DNA of 64,000 bases from Funiculus sociatus GB2-C1 (GCF_039962115.1 NZ_JAMPKJ010000020.1:25904-89903), one strand, 5' to 3'. Positions 26,001 through 36,424 are shown, counted from the first letter of the stretch. Translations and numbers: made by a program. The notes: generated from the sequence alone by a model not told the origin.

Positions 26001-27209
26001 TTACCAGCTGCCGCCTGCACCGCCGCCGCCGCTACTCCCGCCGCCGCCACTACTTCCGCTGCCGCCACTACTTCCGCTGCTGCTACTTCCGCTGCTAGGG
26101 GGTGGCGGTGGTGGAAGGCGAGGGATAATTTCTTCTTCCTCCCGATGATCGGAACAATATTGGCAGTCGTAAGTAATCAGGCGTATACCATCAGAATAAG
26201 TTGTAGCGTGCCTAAGAGTTTTTTCGTTGCGGATGACTGTGTATTCTTGACACTTGGGGCAATTGCTAAATTCACCTAAGTTGTTAATATCGGCGCGGAT
26301 ATGAAAGGCTGGTTCGCTAAGAGTTTTACTACAGGTTGGACACTGCCAAGCTTCAAATTTGATGCTGCCAATATTTTGTGCAACTTGCTCGCCTTTACTC
26401 AAATAAGGTAACAATAAATCTGAATTTAACTGTTGTAACGGTTGTTTGCAATTAGTACAATGAAAACGTCCTGGAAACAAACTGTCACTTTGCGATCGCC
26501 CTTTCGGTTCGATGTACACTGGACGGCGAGATAGGGTATACGCGATCGCGCCTATACCGCCTATACCGCCTATCCCCGCTAACAACCAACCGGGTATACC
26601 AGCGTTATCGTTTTTACTCGGTGCATCAGCGTTATAAACTGTTTCGGGTACGTTCGTGTTAGGAGAAGTTGTAGACGGTTCATTTGTTTGCAAAGCTACA
26701 ATTATCGCTTTGGTTCCAGCCAGGGTACCGCCATCAAAATTGTTTTCTTTGAATTTTGGGGTGATTTCTTGTTGGATAATGCTACCCGCTTTTGCATCCG
26801 GCAATAGGGATTCTACGCCGTATCCAGTTTCAATCTCTACTCGGCGATCGCCCTTAGAAATTAACAACAACACGCCGTTATCTTTTCCCTTTTTCCCAAT
26901 TTTCCAGCGATTAAACAGGGATGTAGCAAATTCTTTTGGTGTAGCAGAAGGTGCTGTTTCTGCCACTGTCACAACGACAATTTCACTGTCATTTTCAGCT
27001 TCTAATTTGGAGATGATTTCGTTGAGTTGTGCTTCCGTCTGGGGAGTCAGCACCTGCGCCATATCTGTCACCCAACCGCCATTTACTTGTCGGGGGTTGG
27101 GAACTTCTTCTACCGTTATAGCTAAACTCGACGGTGCGAAACCCAGAATTGCGACACTCAAGCCGCACGCGCACAAACTTTGCTTTAGTTTAAGTGCTAC
27201 CCATTGCAT
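26001..27209 (-). CDS. TPM-domain protein with signal peptide and Gly/Ser-rich tail
   Basis: 402 residues. An N-terminal signal peptide (about residues 8-30, ending in SSLAI) leads to a TPM domain (about 35-175: NGGWVTDMAQVLTPQTEAQLN, VVTVAETAP, RWKIGKKGKDNGVLLLIS, RRVEIETGYGVE). A single transmembrane helix follows near 205-225, then a cysteine-rich part with several CxxC pairs (CTNCKQ, CPTCSK, CPKCQ, CQYC) that should bind zinc, and a C-terminal tail of Gly and Ser ending GGSW. TPM proteins with this build are widespread and poorly understood; a related plant and cyanobacterial TPM protein acts in PSII repair. The adjacent divergent gene is lemA, a frequent TPM neighbour, so the two may work in one envelope process. 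Confidence 0.85.
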   Translation of the reverse strand: MQWVALKLKQSLCACGLSVAILGFAPSSLAITVEEVPNPRQVNGGWVTDMAQVLTPQTEAQLNEIISKLEAENDSEIVVVTVAETAPSATPKEFATSLFNRWKIGKKGKDNGVLLLISKGDRRVEIETGYGVESLLPDAKAGSIIQQEITPKFKENNFDGGTLAGTKAIIVALQTNEPSTTSPNTNVPETVYNADAPSKNDNAGIPGWLLAGIGGIGGIGAIAYTLSRRPVYIEPKGRSQSDSLFPGRFHCTNCKQPLQQLNSDLLLPYLSKGEQVAQNIGSIKFEAWQCPTCSKTLSEPAFHIRADINNLGEFSNCPKCQEYTVIRNEKTLRHATTYSDGIRLITYDCQYCSDHREEEEIIPRLPPPPPPSSGSSSSGSSGGSGSSGGGGSSGGGGAGGSW

Positions 27210-27489
27210 AACTGCTTTCTTTTAACGCCTGTTGTTAGGTATGCTTTTTTCCCCGACTATCTGATTGTATCAACTCCTCTGTTCTACTTGTGTTTCCTTT
27301 GCATCGTTGCAGTTCGTTCTTTTTTTTAGTATATCTTTAGATAGTAGAGATTAGGTAAAATAACATCCAACACTTAAAATGTTCAAAAAAATTAACTGCC
27401 AAGACCCACTAGCTGTTGCCATGCGCGTTAGGGTTATAGAACGTTAAGGAAGAGGAGAAATTTTAAGTTAATTATATTTGTGTAAAGTT

Positions 27490-28218
27490 ATGAACCAATC
27501 AAACCCTAATATTCCTGAAGAAATTGCACCGGAAGTTTTGGAAATTGCTTCTCGCTTGTATGCAGAGAAAAATCAAAGTTATTCGATGCAAGAATTAAAG
27601 GAGGCGGGTGCAGAGGTAGACATTCCGCCAGAGTTTATTGAACAGGCGGTACAAGAGGTACGCCAAAGAAGGATACAAGAAGAAAAACGACAAAAAAGGG
27701 TGAAGATAATTGGCGCTGCTGTGGCGGGCGCGATCGCACTCTGGGGAATCGTGACTTACAATATTCTTTCCGGTGCTGAATCTAGAGTAGATGCAGCCCA
27801 GGCGCAATTAGAAAATCAGCTTTCTCGACGTGCCGATTTAATTCCTAATTTAGTGAGCATTACTCAAGCTTACGCTAAACAAGAATATCAACTTGCAGAT
27901 TTACTGACAAAATCTCGACAAAACTATTTGCAAGCTGATACCTCCACAGAAAAAGCAGCGGCGGCGGCACAAGTTTCTCAAGCTATAGAACGTTTCCGAA
28001 GTTATGCGGCTAAGAATCCTCAGTTGCAATCTTCTCAAGCTTTTATTAATTTACAGTATGAGATAGCAGGAACAGAAAATCGCATTGCTGTTGAAAGGAT
28101 GCGTTATAACCAAAGTGTGCAAAATTACAATCAGAAAGTTAACCAATTTCCTAATGTTTTGTTAGCCCCGATTTTAGGGTTTAAGACGAAGCAATTTTTT
28201 CCAGCAAAAGCTACATAG
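27490..28218 (+). CDS. LemA family protein
   Basis: 242 residues from ATG 27490; an upstream in-frame TTG at 27478 is less likely. The N-terminal 65 residues are charged and helical (LEIASRLYAEKNQSYSMQELKEAG), an extension not found in the shortest LemA proteins. One transmembrane helix follows (about 75-95), then the LemA helical domain: YNILSGAESRVDAAQAQLENQLSRRADLIPNLV, INLQYEIAGTENRIAVERMRYNQSVQNYN and the closing FPNVLLAPILGFK..FF. LemA proteins are membrane-anchored helical bundles of unclear role and often sit beside TPM-domain genes, as here. Confidence 0.9.
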   Translation: MNQSNPNIPEEIAPEVLEIASRLYAEKNQSYSMQELKEAGAEVDIPPEFIEQAVQEVRQRRIQEEKRQKRVKIIGAAVAGAIALWGIVTYNILSGAESRVDAAQAQLENQLSRRADLIPNLVSITQAYAKQEYQLADLLTKSRQNYLQADTSTEKAAAAAQVSQAIERFRSYAAKNPQLQSSQAFINLQYEIAGTENRIAVERMRYNQSVQNYNQKVNQFPNVLLAPILGFKTKQFFPAKAT

Positions 28219-28246
28219 CAATTCAAGGGTTGGATGCAATACATCT

Positions 28247-28275
28247 GTAAGGACATCGCATTGCCATGTCCTTAC
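28247..28275. repeat. Hairpin repeat GTAAGGACAT / ATGTCCTTAC
   Basis: Perfect 10-bp stem around a 9-base centre, 29 bases after the lemA stop. It belongs to a common cyanobacterial dispersed hairpin type and could act as the lemA terminator, though it has no U-run. Confidence 0.6.
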
Positions 28276-28358
28276 CAAGGTAGCCCGAACATCAGAACCG
28301 GGATATATTCCACCCAACTGAGAAACGCTATAATACCCAATTTGTAGCCGCACCTTTT

Positions 28359-28512
28359 AGAGGATGTCTGAAAAGTCATAATCGAGACGCTTAGACGGTG
28401 GAGATCCCCCTTGCATCCCCCTTTTTAAGGGGGACTAAGACTTGATTGTCCCCCCTTTTCAAGGGGGGCTGGGGGGATCAAACTAACTTTTGACACTTTT
28501 CAGACATCCTCT
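28359..28512. mobile_element. MITE-like element, 154 bp, 18-bp perfect terminal inverted repeats
   Basis: Left end AGAGGATGTCTGAAAAGT (28359-28376) and right end its exact complement (28495-28512). The interior is a nested hairpin of CCCCC/GGGGG runs (GATCCCCC..GGGGGGATC outer, CCCCCTTTTTAAGGGGG inner). It has no coding capacity. A shorter, diverged relative lies at 51235-51360. Confidence 0.8.
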
Positions 28513-28602
28513 TAGGGTGTCGGCTACACAAACTATCGTCCGGATGGTGCGCGGACTTTATTAAGACGTTCCCTTGGCAAGTTTTGTTTGTGTAGCCACA
28601 GA
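28513..28602. repeat. REP-like hairpin repeat, copy B
   Basis: Starts GTGTCGGCTACACAAACT and ends TTTTGTTTGTGTAGCCACAG, which are mutually complementary, around a GTCCG..CGGAC stem. Directly abuts the MITE-like element. Confidence 0.6.
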
Positions 28603-28666
28603 CTTAATGTGGGGATTTCGGCAGAGATGATTAGGATAGAAATAAGTATAGGTAAACATAAGAAAT

Positions 28667-29710
28667 ATGAACTTTTGCAGCGATAATGTCAGCGGAGTTT
28701 CGCCGGAAATCATTGAAGCAGTAGTTGCTGCCAATGAAGGTGCAGCTATGCCCTATGGTGATGATGAATATACTCAGCGCTTGTCAACACAGTTACAGGA
28801 ATTATTTGAGACAGATTTAATTGTTTTTCCAGTAGCAACGGGTTCTGCTGCTAATGCCCTTGCTTTGTCTGTAATGACACCACCTTTTGGGGCAATTTAC
28901 TGCCACAGCCAATCCCATATTAATGTTGATGAATGCGGCGCACCAGAATTCTATACTGGGGGTGCGAAATTGGTGACACTTCCAGGCGCAGATGGCAAAA
29001 TTTACGCCTCTGACTTGGCAAATGTGCTAAACAAAGCTAGTGCTGGCGTTGTGCATCACGTACAACCTGCCGCTGTCAGTTTGACTCAGGCAACTGAAGC
29101 GGGATGTGTGTATAAACCAGAGGAAATTTCTCAAATTGCCGAGATTGCCCATACCCATAATTTGGGGTTACAAATGGATGGGGCGCGTTTCGCTAATGCT
29201 GTGGCGAGTTTGGGCTGTTCGCCTGCCGATATTACTTGGCGAGTTGGGATAGATGTGCTTTCGTTTGGGGCGACTAAAAATGGCGCGATCGCAGCGGAAG
29301 CAGTAATATTTTTTAATCAAGAATTGGCAAAAACTTTCGGCTATCGTCGTAAACGCAGCGGACATTTATTTTCCAAAATGCGTTTTTTGTCAGCACAGTT
29401 AGAAGCTTATATTAAAGATAATTTGTGGTTGAGAAATGCTGCCCACGCTAATAATATGGCTCAAAAATTAGCGCAGAGTTTATCATATTTGCCAGGAGTG
29501 AGATTGTGTCACCCAGTTGAGGCAAATGAAATTTTTATCGAGCTGCCAGAGTTAGTTACTCAAGGTCTTCTTGCTGAGGGTTTCCGCTTTTATCGTGGGG
29601 ACGAAGGAGCTAAATCTACAGTGCGTTTAGTGACTGCTTTTAATACAAAAGAAGAGGATGTTTCTGCTTTTATGAAAGCAGCACAAAAATATTCTGAGAA
29701 GGCGAAATAA
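28667..29710 (+). CDS. Threonine aldolase / beta-eliminating lyase family, PLP-dependent
   Basis: 347 residues. Fold-type I PLP enzyme of the low-specificity L-threonine aldolase family: starts with FCSDNVSGVSPEI, MPYGDDEYT near residue 28, then GSAANALAL near 59-67, LQMDGARFANA near 168-178, and the PLP lysine K204 in GATKNGA. Likely cleaves L-threonine or allo-threonine to glycine and acetaldehyde; some members act on other beta-hydroxy amino acids. Single-gene unit, no partners nearby. Cytosolic. Confidence 0.88.
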   Translation: MNFCSDNVSGVSPEIIEAVVAANEGAAMPYGDDEYTQRLSTQLQELFETDLIVFPVATGSAANALALSVMTPPFGAIYCHSQSHINVDECGAPEFYTGGAKLVTLPGADGKIYASDLANVLNKASAGVVHHVQPAAVSLTQATEAGCVYKPEEISQIAEIAHTHNLGLQMDGARFANAVASLGCSPADITWRVGIDVLSFGATKNGAIAAEAVIFFNQELAKTFGYRRKRSGHLFSKMRFLSAQLEAYIKDNLWLRNAAHANNMAQKLAQSLSYLPGVRLCHPVEANEIFIELPELVTQGLLAEGFRFYRGDEGAKSTVRLVTAFNTKEEDVSAFMKAAQKYSEKAK

Positions 29711-29948
29711 GGAGTTTATGGATCTTGAAGATGCAGGGCAATATTTTAGGTAGCCTATCATATCTATAGCAATCCTAACTTATTTATGAACTTCGCCCTT
29801 TCCTCCTACGTCCTGGTGAAAGCTTTCACAGATAACAGTTGACAGATAATATTGCCATTACTCCCGGTATTATTTGACTTACCGCACCGAATCACAACGA
29901 AAACAATTGAGACATTGTTCTTGGCACCATCCGAACTACCTTTAGTTT

Positions 29949-30650
29949 TTAAACTAAAACCTCCTTCAGCTTCTCTACAATCCACTGGCGAACCTCCTGA
30001 TGAACTTCTTCGGCAACTTCATCAAGACCATGATCGGCACCATCGTAGAGGATGAGGTGCTTGGGTTCGCGGCTGAGGCTGTAGATGTACTGTGAACAGG
30101 ACGGCGAAAGCACCTTGTCGCGTTTACCGTGAATCAGCAAGATTGAGCATCGTGGTGCTAACTGGCAAGCAGGCGCAGCACCATAGCTTTGGCTGGCGAG
30201 TGTCACGATGCTGCGAACAGCTTGGGAGAGGAAAGCAGCTTGAATAACGACAGCACCGCCAAAGGAGTGACCTATCAAAGCAACGGTATCAATACCTTCG
30301 CTTTCTAGATAGCTGATGCCTGCCAGAACGTCGAGAACTGATTCCGCAAGTATTGTGGGGTGCCGGAATCGCACTCTTAAAGAAGCGATCGCTTCACAGG
30401 TGAGTTCTTGGCACAACTGGGGATACAGCCCCTTGGCTGGTGTATCCCAACCACCGCCAACACCGCCGACGTAAATAGCACCGCACTTCGCACCATCCAC
30501 TGGGTAGTAGCGACACTCTACCTTGCCACGGCTTGTCACCAGTGCGATTGGGTAATAGTCTTCTTGAATCGCTCCCACTTCCAGACCACTAACTACCATC
30601 TCGAAGGGATCGTCTTCATCGTCTTTGACATTATTCTTTGTGTGTAGCAT
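29949..30650 (-). CDS. Alpha/beta hydrolase (dienelactone hydrolase-like)
   Basis: 233 residues from ATG 30650 (MLHTKNNVKDD), which has AGGGA upstream; a TTG one codon earlier is not needed. Serine hydrolase fold: nucleophile elbow GHSFGG with the serine near residue 129, the acidic residue in IHGKRDKVL and the histidine in GADHGLDE. The acidic N-terminus (DDEDDPFE) is an extension. Natural substrate is unknown. Convergent with the aldolase-like gene, and 210 bases downstream of the start of the CNNM gene's 3' end on the same strand. Confidence 0.8.
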   Translation of the reverse strand: MLHTKNNVKDDEDDPFEMVVSGLEVGAIQEDYYPIALVTSRGKVECRYYPVDGAKCGAIYVGGVGGGWDTPAKGLYPQLCQELTCEAIASLRVRFRHPTILAESVLDVLAGISYLESEGIDTVALIGHSFGGAVVIQAAFLSQAVRSIVTLASQSYGAAPACQLAPRCSILLIHGKRDKVLSPSCSQYIYSLSREPKHLILYDGADHGLDEVAEEVHQEVRQWIVEKLKEVLV

Positions 30651-30860
30651 CAATTATTATATTCCCTAAAGCTTTTATGCAAAGTAAAACACCCTTTCCT
30701 ATTTCATTGCACTAATTAATACAGCTTGGCTCCTTCTATCCCTGGGCTGGAATTTTCAATGGCTAATTTAAGTGAGCTGTTATACATTAGACTCCTAGTC
30801 AAAGATGCCTGCACTTAGTACAAGAAATTTGCAAAATTAGGATGATACCCTAACTATTAA

Positions 30861-32186
30861 TTAATCGCCAGATTCAGAATCAATTGATTCTGTGGGTATG
30901 GGCATCACTAGGACTTTATCAACTCGGTTGCCATCCATATCCATTACTTCAAAGCGGAACCTGTCTAATTCAAAATGGTCGGCAGCAGTAGGAATTTTCC
31001 CTAGATGCGTCATTACGAAGCCGCCCATTGTGTGATAGTTACCCTTTTGTTCTCCAGGCAACTCCTCGATGTCTAACAGTTCAAACAATTCTTGCACAGG
31101 CAACATCCCATCCACCAACCACGAACCATCCTCACGTTGTACAATTGGGGGATCTTCTGCCTCATCGGCTGAGGGAACGTCACCAACGATTTCTACAAAG
31201 ATGTCGTTGAGAGTGAGCAATCCCTGAGTGACACCGTATTCGTCTACAACTAGCGCCATGTGAGTGCCAGTTTGCTTGAACAACTCTAGGACTTTCAATC
31301 CTCCCATGCTTTCAGGCACAAAAACGGGCTGTTGCAAGGAAACTGTCAGGTCAAGCGGTTGTCCCGATAGACTGCGGGCTAATAAGTCTGAGACTGGAAT
31401 CACCCCCAGAACGTGGTCAAGGCTATCCTGGCAGACTGGAAATCGAGAATAGGTACTATTTATAATCTTTTGTTGGTTTTCGTCTGGGGAGTCTTCCAAA
31501 TCGAGCCAGGTAATATCCGGTCGAGGTGTCATCAAGGCGCTTACGGGTTTGTCTCCTAAGCCAAAAACTCGCTCTACCATGTCTTGTTCGGCTTCCTCAA
31601 AGGTTCCCGCTTCGGTGCCTTGCTCGATCAAGTCTGTGATATCTCTTTCTGTAACCAATGGCTCTGTGGAGGGTTTGATGCCCAACATCCGCACCACCAT
31701 ATCAGTAGAAGCGCTCAATACATAAACGATCGGGGAAGCAATGGCAGCTAGCATCCGCATTGGGATAGCAACGGCAGATGCAATACGTTCTGGGTAGTTT
31801 AACGCCAAGCGCTTCGGCACCAGTTCGCCAATAATCAGCGTTAGATAGGTAATGATCAAAATGGCAACCGCTGATGCGATCGCTTCTTTATATGGTGCTA
31901 ACCAGGGGATTAAACCTAACGCAGGTACCAGTCTTTTAGCGATCGTTCCTTCGCCAAAAGCACCGGACAGAATGACAATCAGGGTAATCCCCACCTGAAC
32001 GATAGCTAGAAATTGATTCGGAGCATTAGCTAGTTCCAACGCAGCGCGAGCTTTGATATCTCCCCGATCGGCCAGCTGTTGCAGTCGTATTTTCCGTGCG
32101 GAGACGATCGCCAACTCTGACATAACAAAGATGCCATTGAGGATGGTAAGCAGGAAAATAATTAGAATTTCGGTAGTTGGGGACAT
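30861..32186 (-). CDS. CNNM/CorC (hemolysin C-like) membrane protein with CBS domains
   Basis: 441 residues. A DUF21/CNNM membrane domain with about four hydrophobic helices (about residues 1-185), a pair of CBS domains (about 205-335, SALMTPRPDITWLD and VPESMGGLKVLELFKQTGTHMALVVDEYG) and a C-terminal CorC/HlyC domain (about 350-430, DGSWLVDGMLPVQELFELL..YHTMGGFVM). The family exports or senses Mg2+ or Co2+; the haemolysin name is historical. Single-gene unit divergent from mfd. Confidence 0.92.
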   Translation of the reverse strand: MSPTTEILIIFLLTILNGIFVMSELAIVSARKIRLQQLADRGDIKARAALELANAPNQFLAIVQVGITLIVILSGAFGEGTIAKRLVPALGLIPWLAPYKEAIASAVAILIITYLTLIIGELVPKRLALNYPERIASAVAIPMRMLAAIASPIVYVLSASTDMVVRMLGIKPSTEPLVTERDITDLIEQGTEAGTFEEAEQDMVERVFGLGDKPVSALMTPRPDITWLDLEDSPDENQQKIINSTYSRFPVCQDSLDHVLGVIPVSDLLARSLSGQPLDLTVSLQQPVFVPESMGGLKVLELFKQTGTHMALVVDEYGVTQGLLTLNDIFVEIVGDVPSADEAEDPPIVQREDGSWLVDGMLPVQELFELLDIEELPGEQKGNYHTMGGFVMTHLGKIPTAADHFELDRFRFEVMDMDGNRVDKVLVMPIPTESIDSESGD

Positions 32187-32418
32187 TTGTATTTGTAATG
32201 CCAGTAGTATTGGCTAACGGTGCCTAAGATGGACGCCAGCTTTGTATGGGAACATAAGTTCCCCGAAAAAACGGTGGCTATAGAGAAATTAGCAGATTCG
32301 GTAGAGCAGAAATCTGTCTGTAGACCAGTCTCGATTTGATCTGCCTTCTAAAATGATGAAGGTAAGGAGATATACTCCTGCTGTTTTGTCAGAACGAATT
32401 AAGTATTTCCTCCAACTA

Positions 32419-35400
32419 ATGGCATTTTCTTCTATTATTCGTGCCTTGGGGCGATCGCCTCTCACTACAGAACTGGTCTCTAAGCTAAACCGTCAGCGCT
32501 ATCTCCAGCTCAACGGTATTCCTCGCTTGCCAAAAAATTTAGTGGCATCCGCCTTGGCACAAGTCTCTGGGCAAAATTTGTTTGTGGTGTGTGCCACTCT
32601 TGAGGAAGCTAGCCGTTGTTGCGCGGCTCTGGAAGCGATGGGCTTCGCCACGGTTCATTTTTATCCAACTTCGGAAGCGTCACCCTACGAGCCTTTTGAC
32701 CCGGAATCGGAGATGATTTGGGGGCAGATGCAGGTGTTGGCAGATTTGGTCAACGGTCAGTCGTCAGTGGCAACGAACAACGGACAGCTGGCAACTGACA
32801 ACGGACGATTAGCAATTGTAGCGACGGAACGCGCCCTACAACCGCATTTGCCGCCCCCTGAAGCTTTTAAAGCTTACTGCGTAACGATCCCCGCCAACCC
32901 CTCCTTAATAAGCGGGGATCAAGAGGGGATCGGGGATTTGGGAGCGTTTAGTAAGAAGGTGGCGACTCTGGGTTATGCGCGGGTTCCTTTGGTGGAAATG
33001 GAGGGGCAGTGGAGTCGGCGCGGGGATATTATTGATGTGTTCCCGGTTTCGGCTGAGTTGCCTGTGCGTCTGGAGTGGTTCGGGGATGAGTTAGACCAGA
33101 TGCGGGAGTTCGATCCGGCTACTCAGCGATCGCTTGATAAGATTGAGCGTCTGGTTTTGACTCCTACTGATTTTAGTCCGATTGTGCGGGCGGCTTTAGA
33201 AGAGAAAAACCACTCTTTAGACGCGGGGGAAGACCAGAGAAGTACGCGGCGGTTGCTGGGGGTAGCTTTTGAGCAACCTGCTTCTTTGTTGGATTATTTG
33301 CCTGAGAATACTTTAGTAGCGATTGATGAGCCGGATCAGTGTCGCGCTCATAGCGATCGCTGGGTGGAACATGCTCAGGAACAGTGGAAATTGGCTGAGG
33401 AAGATTCTTCCCCATTACCAAAAATTCACCGTTCTTTTGATGAATCTCTGGCGGCGACAGAAGCTTTTCAGCGGTTGTATTTATCGGAGTTGGTTGAGGA
33501 AGGTCAGGGGTTAAATCTTGCTAGTCGTCCGGTTCCAGTGACTCCTCATCAGTTTGCGAAAATTGCTGAAACTATGCGTCAGGAACGCGATCGCGGTTTT
33601 GCGGTTTGGATTGTTTCTGCTCAACCTTCGCGTTCTGTGGCTTTGCTGCAAGAACACGATTGTCCGGCGCAGTTTGTCCCTAATCCTCGCGATTTCCCAG
33701 CAATTGATAAGTTGCAAATTCACAAGACTCCCATTGCACTAAAGTATTCTGGGGTTGCGGAACTCGAAGGTTTTATTCTGCCAACTTTCCGGTTGGTGGT
33801 GGTGACGGATCGGGAGTTTTTTGGACAGCATTCTCTGACAACTCCTAGTTATATCAGGAAGCGTCGCCGCGCTGCTTCTAAGCAAATTGACCCCAACAAA
33901 CTGCGTCCTGGCGATTATGTGGTTCACAGAAATCACGGCGTTGGCAAGTTTGTCAAGTTGGAAAGTATGACTGTCAGCAACGAAACCCGCGAATATTTGG
34001 TGGTGCAGTATGCTGATGGTTTGTTGCGAGTCGTGGCGGATCAGCTGGGTTCTCTATCCCGGTTTCGCGCCACGGATGGGAAAGCGCCGGAACTTAATAA
34101 AATGTCCGGTAAGGCTTGGGAAAATACTAAGAATAAAGTCCGCAAGGCGATTAAGAAACTCGCGGTTGATTTGCTGAAATTGTATGCTCAAAGAGCGCAA
34201 CAGCAAGGTTTCACTTATCCATCTGATTCGCCTTGGCAAGAGGAAATGGAGGATTCTTTCCCCTATCAACCAACGCCGGATCAGTTGAAGGCGACTCAAG
34301 ATGTGAAGCGGGAAATGGAAAGCGATCGCCCAATGGATCGTTTGGTGTGCGGTGATGTCGGTTTTGGTAAAACGGAAGTCGCTATTAGAGCAATTTTTAA
34401 AGCTGTCACCGCCGGAAAGCAAGTTGCCTTTCTCGCCCCTACTACTATCCTGACTCAGCAACACTACCACACTTTAAAAGAGCGTTTCGCTCCTTACCCG
34501 ATTGAAGTTGGTTTGCTTAACCGTTTCCGCAGCGCTGAGGAACGTCGCAACATTATTAAGCGGCTGGCGACGGGTGAATTAGATATAGTCGTTGGTACTC
34601 ACCAGCTACTTAGTAAGGATATTCAGGTGCGAGATTTAGGGTTGTTGGTGGTGGACGAAGAACAGCGTTTCGGCGTTAACCAAAAGGAGAAAATAAAGTC
34701 TCTCAGAACTCAAGTTGATGTGCTAACTCTCAGCGCCACTCCGATTCCCCGCACACTTTATATGGCACTTTCGGGAATTCGGGAAATGAGTTTAATTACC
34801 ACGCCGCCGCCTTCTCGTCGTCCGATTAAAACTCACCTAGCTGGATACGATCCTGATGCAGTACGCACTGCAATTCGCCAAGAACTTGACAGAGGGGGAC
34901 AAGTCTTTTATGTTGTTCCGCGAGTTGAGGGAATTGAAGAAACTGCCACCGCTTTGCGGGAAATGGTGCCGGGAGTTAAACTAGCGATCGCGCACGGTCA
35001 GCTAGACGAATCTGAACTAGAAGCGACGATGCTTGCTTTCAGTGCTGGCGAAGCAGATATCCTCCTGTGTACCACGATCATTGAATCCGGTTTGGATATC
35101 CCCAGAGTCAACACAATTTTAATAGAAGACGCGCAGAAATTTGGTTTATCGCAACTTTACCAATTGCGAGGAAGAGTCGGACGTGCGGGAATCCAAGCTC
35201 ACGCATGGTTATTTTATCCCAAACACAAGGCGCTATCTGATGCCGCCCGCCAACGCTTACGAGCAATTCAGGAGTTTACTCAGTTGGGTTCGGGTTATCA
35301 ACTAGCGATGCGCGATATGGAAATTCGCGGTGTCGGGAACTTGTTGGGTGCAGAACAATCTGGTCAAATGGATGCAATTGGTTTCGACCTTTACATGGAA

Positions 35401-35916
35401 ATGTTGGAAGAATCCATTAAAGAGATTCGCGGCCAGGAAATTCCCCAAGTTGATGATACTCAGATTGACTTGGCTCTGACTGCATTCATCCCCGCTGACT
35501 ACATCACAGACTTGGATCAAAAGATGAGTGCCTACCGCTCTGTTGCTGCGGCTCGTTCTAAGGAAGAATTAGTAAGTATTGCCGCAGAGTGGAGCGATCG
35601 CTATGGTAACATCCCTAAATCTGCTACTCAGTTGTTGCGGGTAATGGAACTTAAACAAATAGCCAAGTCTCTAGGCTTCAGTCGCATCAAACCCGAAGGC
35701 AAACAACACGTTATCTTAGAGACACCAATGGAGGAACCTGCCTGGAACCTTATCCGAGCAAATCTGCCAGAACACCTGAAAACTCGTTTTGTCTATACCC
35801 CTGGTAAAGTCACTGTTCGCGGTTTAGGTGCCTTAAGCGCCGATCAACAGATGGAAAGTCTGATAACTTGGTTGGGTAAAATGCAGGGAGCATTGCCAGA
35901 ACCCGCACTCGTTTAA
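32419..35916 (+). CDS. mfd: Transcription-repair coupling factor Mfd
   Basis: 1165 residues from ATG 32419 ([15 protein letters not shown]), the usual cyanobacterial start; an earlier ATG at 32353 adds 22 unlikely residues. Removes RNA polymerase stalled at DNA lesions and recruits UvrA. Domains: UvrB-like module (about 30-340), species-specific region, the RNA polymerase-binding CarD-like domain ([21 protein letters not shown], near residue 495), the RecG-like helicase (Walker [15 protein letters not shown] box [20 protein letters not shown]), and the C-terminal TRCF domain. In the N-terminal third are two repeat-derived in-frame insertions, at about 32752-32815 ([19 protein letters not shown]) and 32888-32935 ([16 protein letters not shown]). 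Confidence 0.95.
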   Translation: MAFSSIIRALGRSPLTTELVSKLNRQRYLQLNGIPRLPKNLVASALAQVSGQNLFVVCATLEEASRCCAALEAMGFATVHFYPTSEASPYEPFDPESEMIWGQMQVLADLVNGQSSVATNNGQLATDNGRLAIVATERALQPHLPPPEAFKAYCVTIPANPSLISGDQEGIGDLGAFSKKVATLGYARVPLVEMEGQWSRRGDIIDVFPVSAELPVRLEWFGDELDQMREFDPATQRSLDKIERLVLTPTDFSPIVRAALEEKNHSLDAGEDQRSTRRLLGVAFEQPASLLDYLPENTLVAIDEPDQCRAHSDRWVEHAQEQWKLAEEDSSPLPKIHRSFDESLAATEAFQRLYLSELVEEGQGLNLASRPVPVTPHQFAKIAETMRQERDRGFAVWIVSAQPSRSVALLQEHDCPAQFVPNPRDFPAIDKLQIHKTPIALKYSGVAELEGFILPTFRLVVVTDREFFGQHSLTTPSYIRKRRRAASKQIDPNKLRPGDYVVHRNHGVGKFVKLESMTVSNETREYLVVQYADGLLRVVADQLGSLSRFRATDGKAPELNKMSGKAWENTKNKVRKAIKKLAVDLLKLYAQRAQQQGFTYPSDSPWQEEMEDSFPYQPTPDQLKATQDVKREMESDRPMDRLVCGDVGFGKTEVAIRAIFKAVTAGKQVAFLAPTTILTQQHYHTLKERFAPYPIEVGLLNRFRSAEERRNIIKRLATGELDIVVGTHQLLSKDIQVRDLGLLVVDEEQRFGVNQKEKIKSLRTQVDVLTLSATPIPRTLYMALSGIREMSLITTPPPSRRPIKTHLAGYDPDAVRTAIRQELDRGGQVFYVVPRVEGIEETATALREMVPGVKLAIAHGQLDESELEATMLAFSAGEADILLCTTIIESGLDIPRVNTILIEDAQKFGLSQLYQLRGRVGRAGIQAHAWLFYPKHKALSDAARQRLRAIQEFTQLGSGYQLAMRDMEIRGVGNLLGAEQSGQMDAIGFDLYMEMLEESIKEIRGQEIPQVDDTQIDLALTAFIPADYITDLDQKMSAYRSVAAARSKEELVSIAAEWSDRYGNIPKSATQLLRVMELKQIAKSLGFSRIKPEGKQHVILETPMEEPAWNLIRANLPEHLKTRFVYTPGKVTVRGLGALSADQQMESLITWLGKMQGALPEPALV
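32752..32935. repeat. Two dispersed-repeat insertions inside mfd
   Basis: Segment 1 (about 32752-32815) contains CGGTCAGTCGTCAGTGGCAA and AACAACGGACAGCTGGCAAC followed by CAACTGACAACGGACG, a CAACGGACAACTGAC-type repeat. Segment 2 (about 32888-32935) contains CCCCGCCAACCCCTCC..TTAATAAGCGGGGATCAAG..GGGGATCGGGG, the same C-run/G-run hairpin style as the interior of the MITE at 28359-28512. Both stay in frame and add a few tens of polar residues in loops of the UvrB-like module. Confidence 0.6.
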
Positions 35917-36424
35917 ATTTAACCCAAATAGTACATTCTGTAGGTTGGCTTGAGGAACCTCACCCAACCTACAATAGAGTGTTATAGTTATCAAGTAAAA
36001 ATTGACTTTCCTAATAATTGTCGGTAATTTCTAGAGAATTGTAGCTTTGGATACAGCTATCAATCTTTAGTCAGAAAATGCACCAATTGAGGTAAAAAAA
36101 ATTACTCCGTTGGGTACTTCTGATTTCGCGGCTTGCCACGTTTCAATAAACTTATAGACGCAATAAATAAAAGCTAGTGGCTAACTGAGGTTAAATAAGT
36201 GTCTTCTCAACTCTCATTTAACTGACGCTAATTTTAACGTAGCTATAAATAGCGCTTATCAATATTAACCACTCCTGAAAATAAAAGCAGAAATTTGCTA
36301 GGAAAAGCTTGCCTTAGCTATTTTTATGTGTCATATTTAATTTCTGGTTACTTCATTAAAACTTTATGAAATTATCAGAAACTTTGTTCAGACTTTTACC
36401 ACACTATTCTTTAAGGTTTGTACC
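35917..36424. other. Intergenic region downstream of mfd
   Basis: 508 bases without a supported gene. A hairpin lies at 35940-35972. The rest is AT-rich and should hold the promoter of the next gene. Confidence 0.5.
35940..35972 (+). terminator. Hairpin after mfd, GTAGGTTGG / CCAACCTAC
   Basis: 9-bp perfect stem around a 15-base loop that itself contains GAGGAACCTC. It lies 23 bases after the mfd stop. This is a common cyanobacterial dispersed hairpin and a likely mfd terminator. A half-copy (CCCAACCTACAAT) recurs near 39535. Confidence 0.5.

Larger units (their letters stand above)
28219..28666. other. Repeat-filled intergenic region downstream of lemA
   Basis: 448 bases with no supported gene. 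It holds a hairpin (28247-28275), a MITE-like element (28359-28512) and a REP-like repeat (28513-28602), then the promoter region of the aldolase-like gene. Confidence 0.6.

Noticed and set aside
25938..26279. Ala/Thr-rich frame opposite the TPM gene tail
   Set aside because: Antisense of the Gly/Ser-rich tail, with no ribosome site or recognisable protein.
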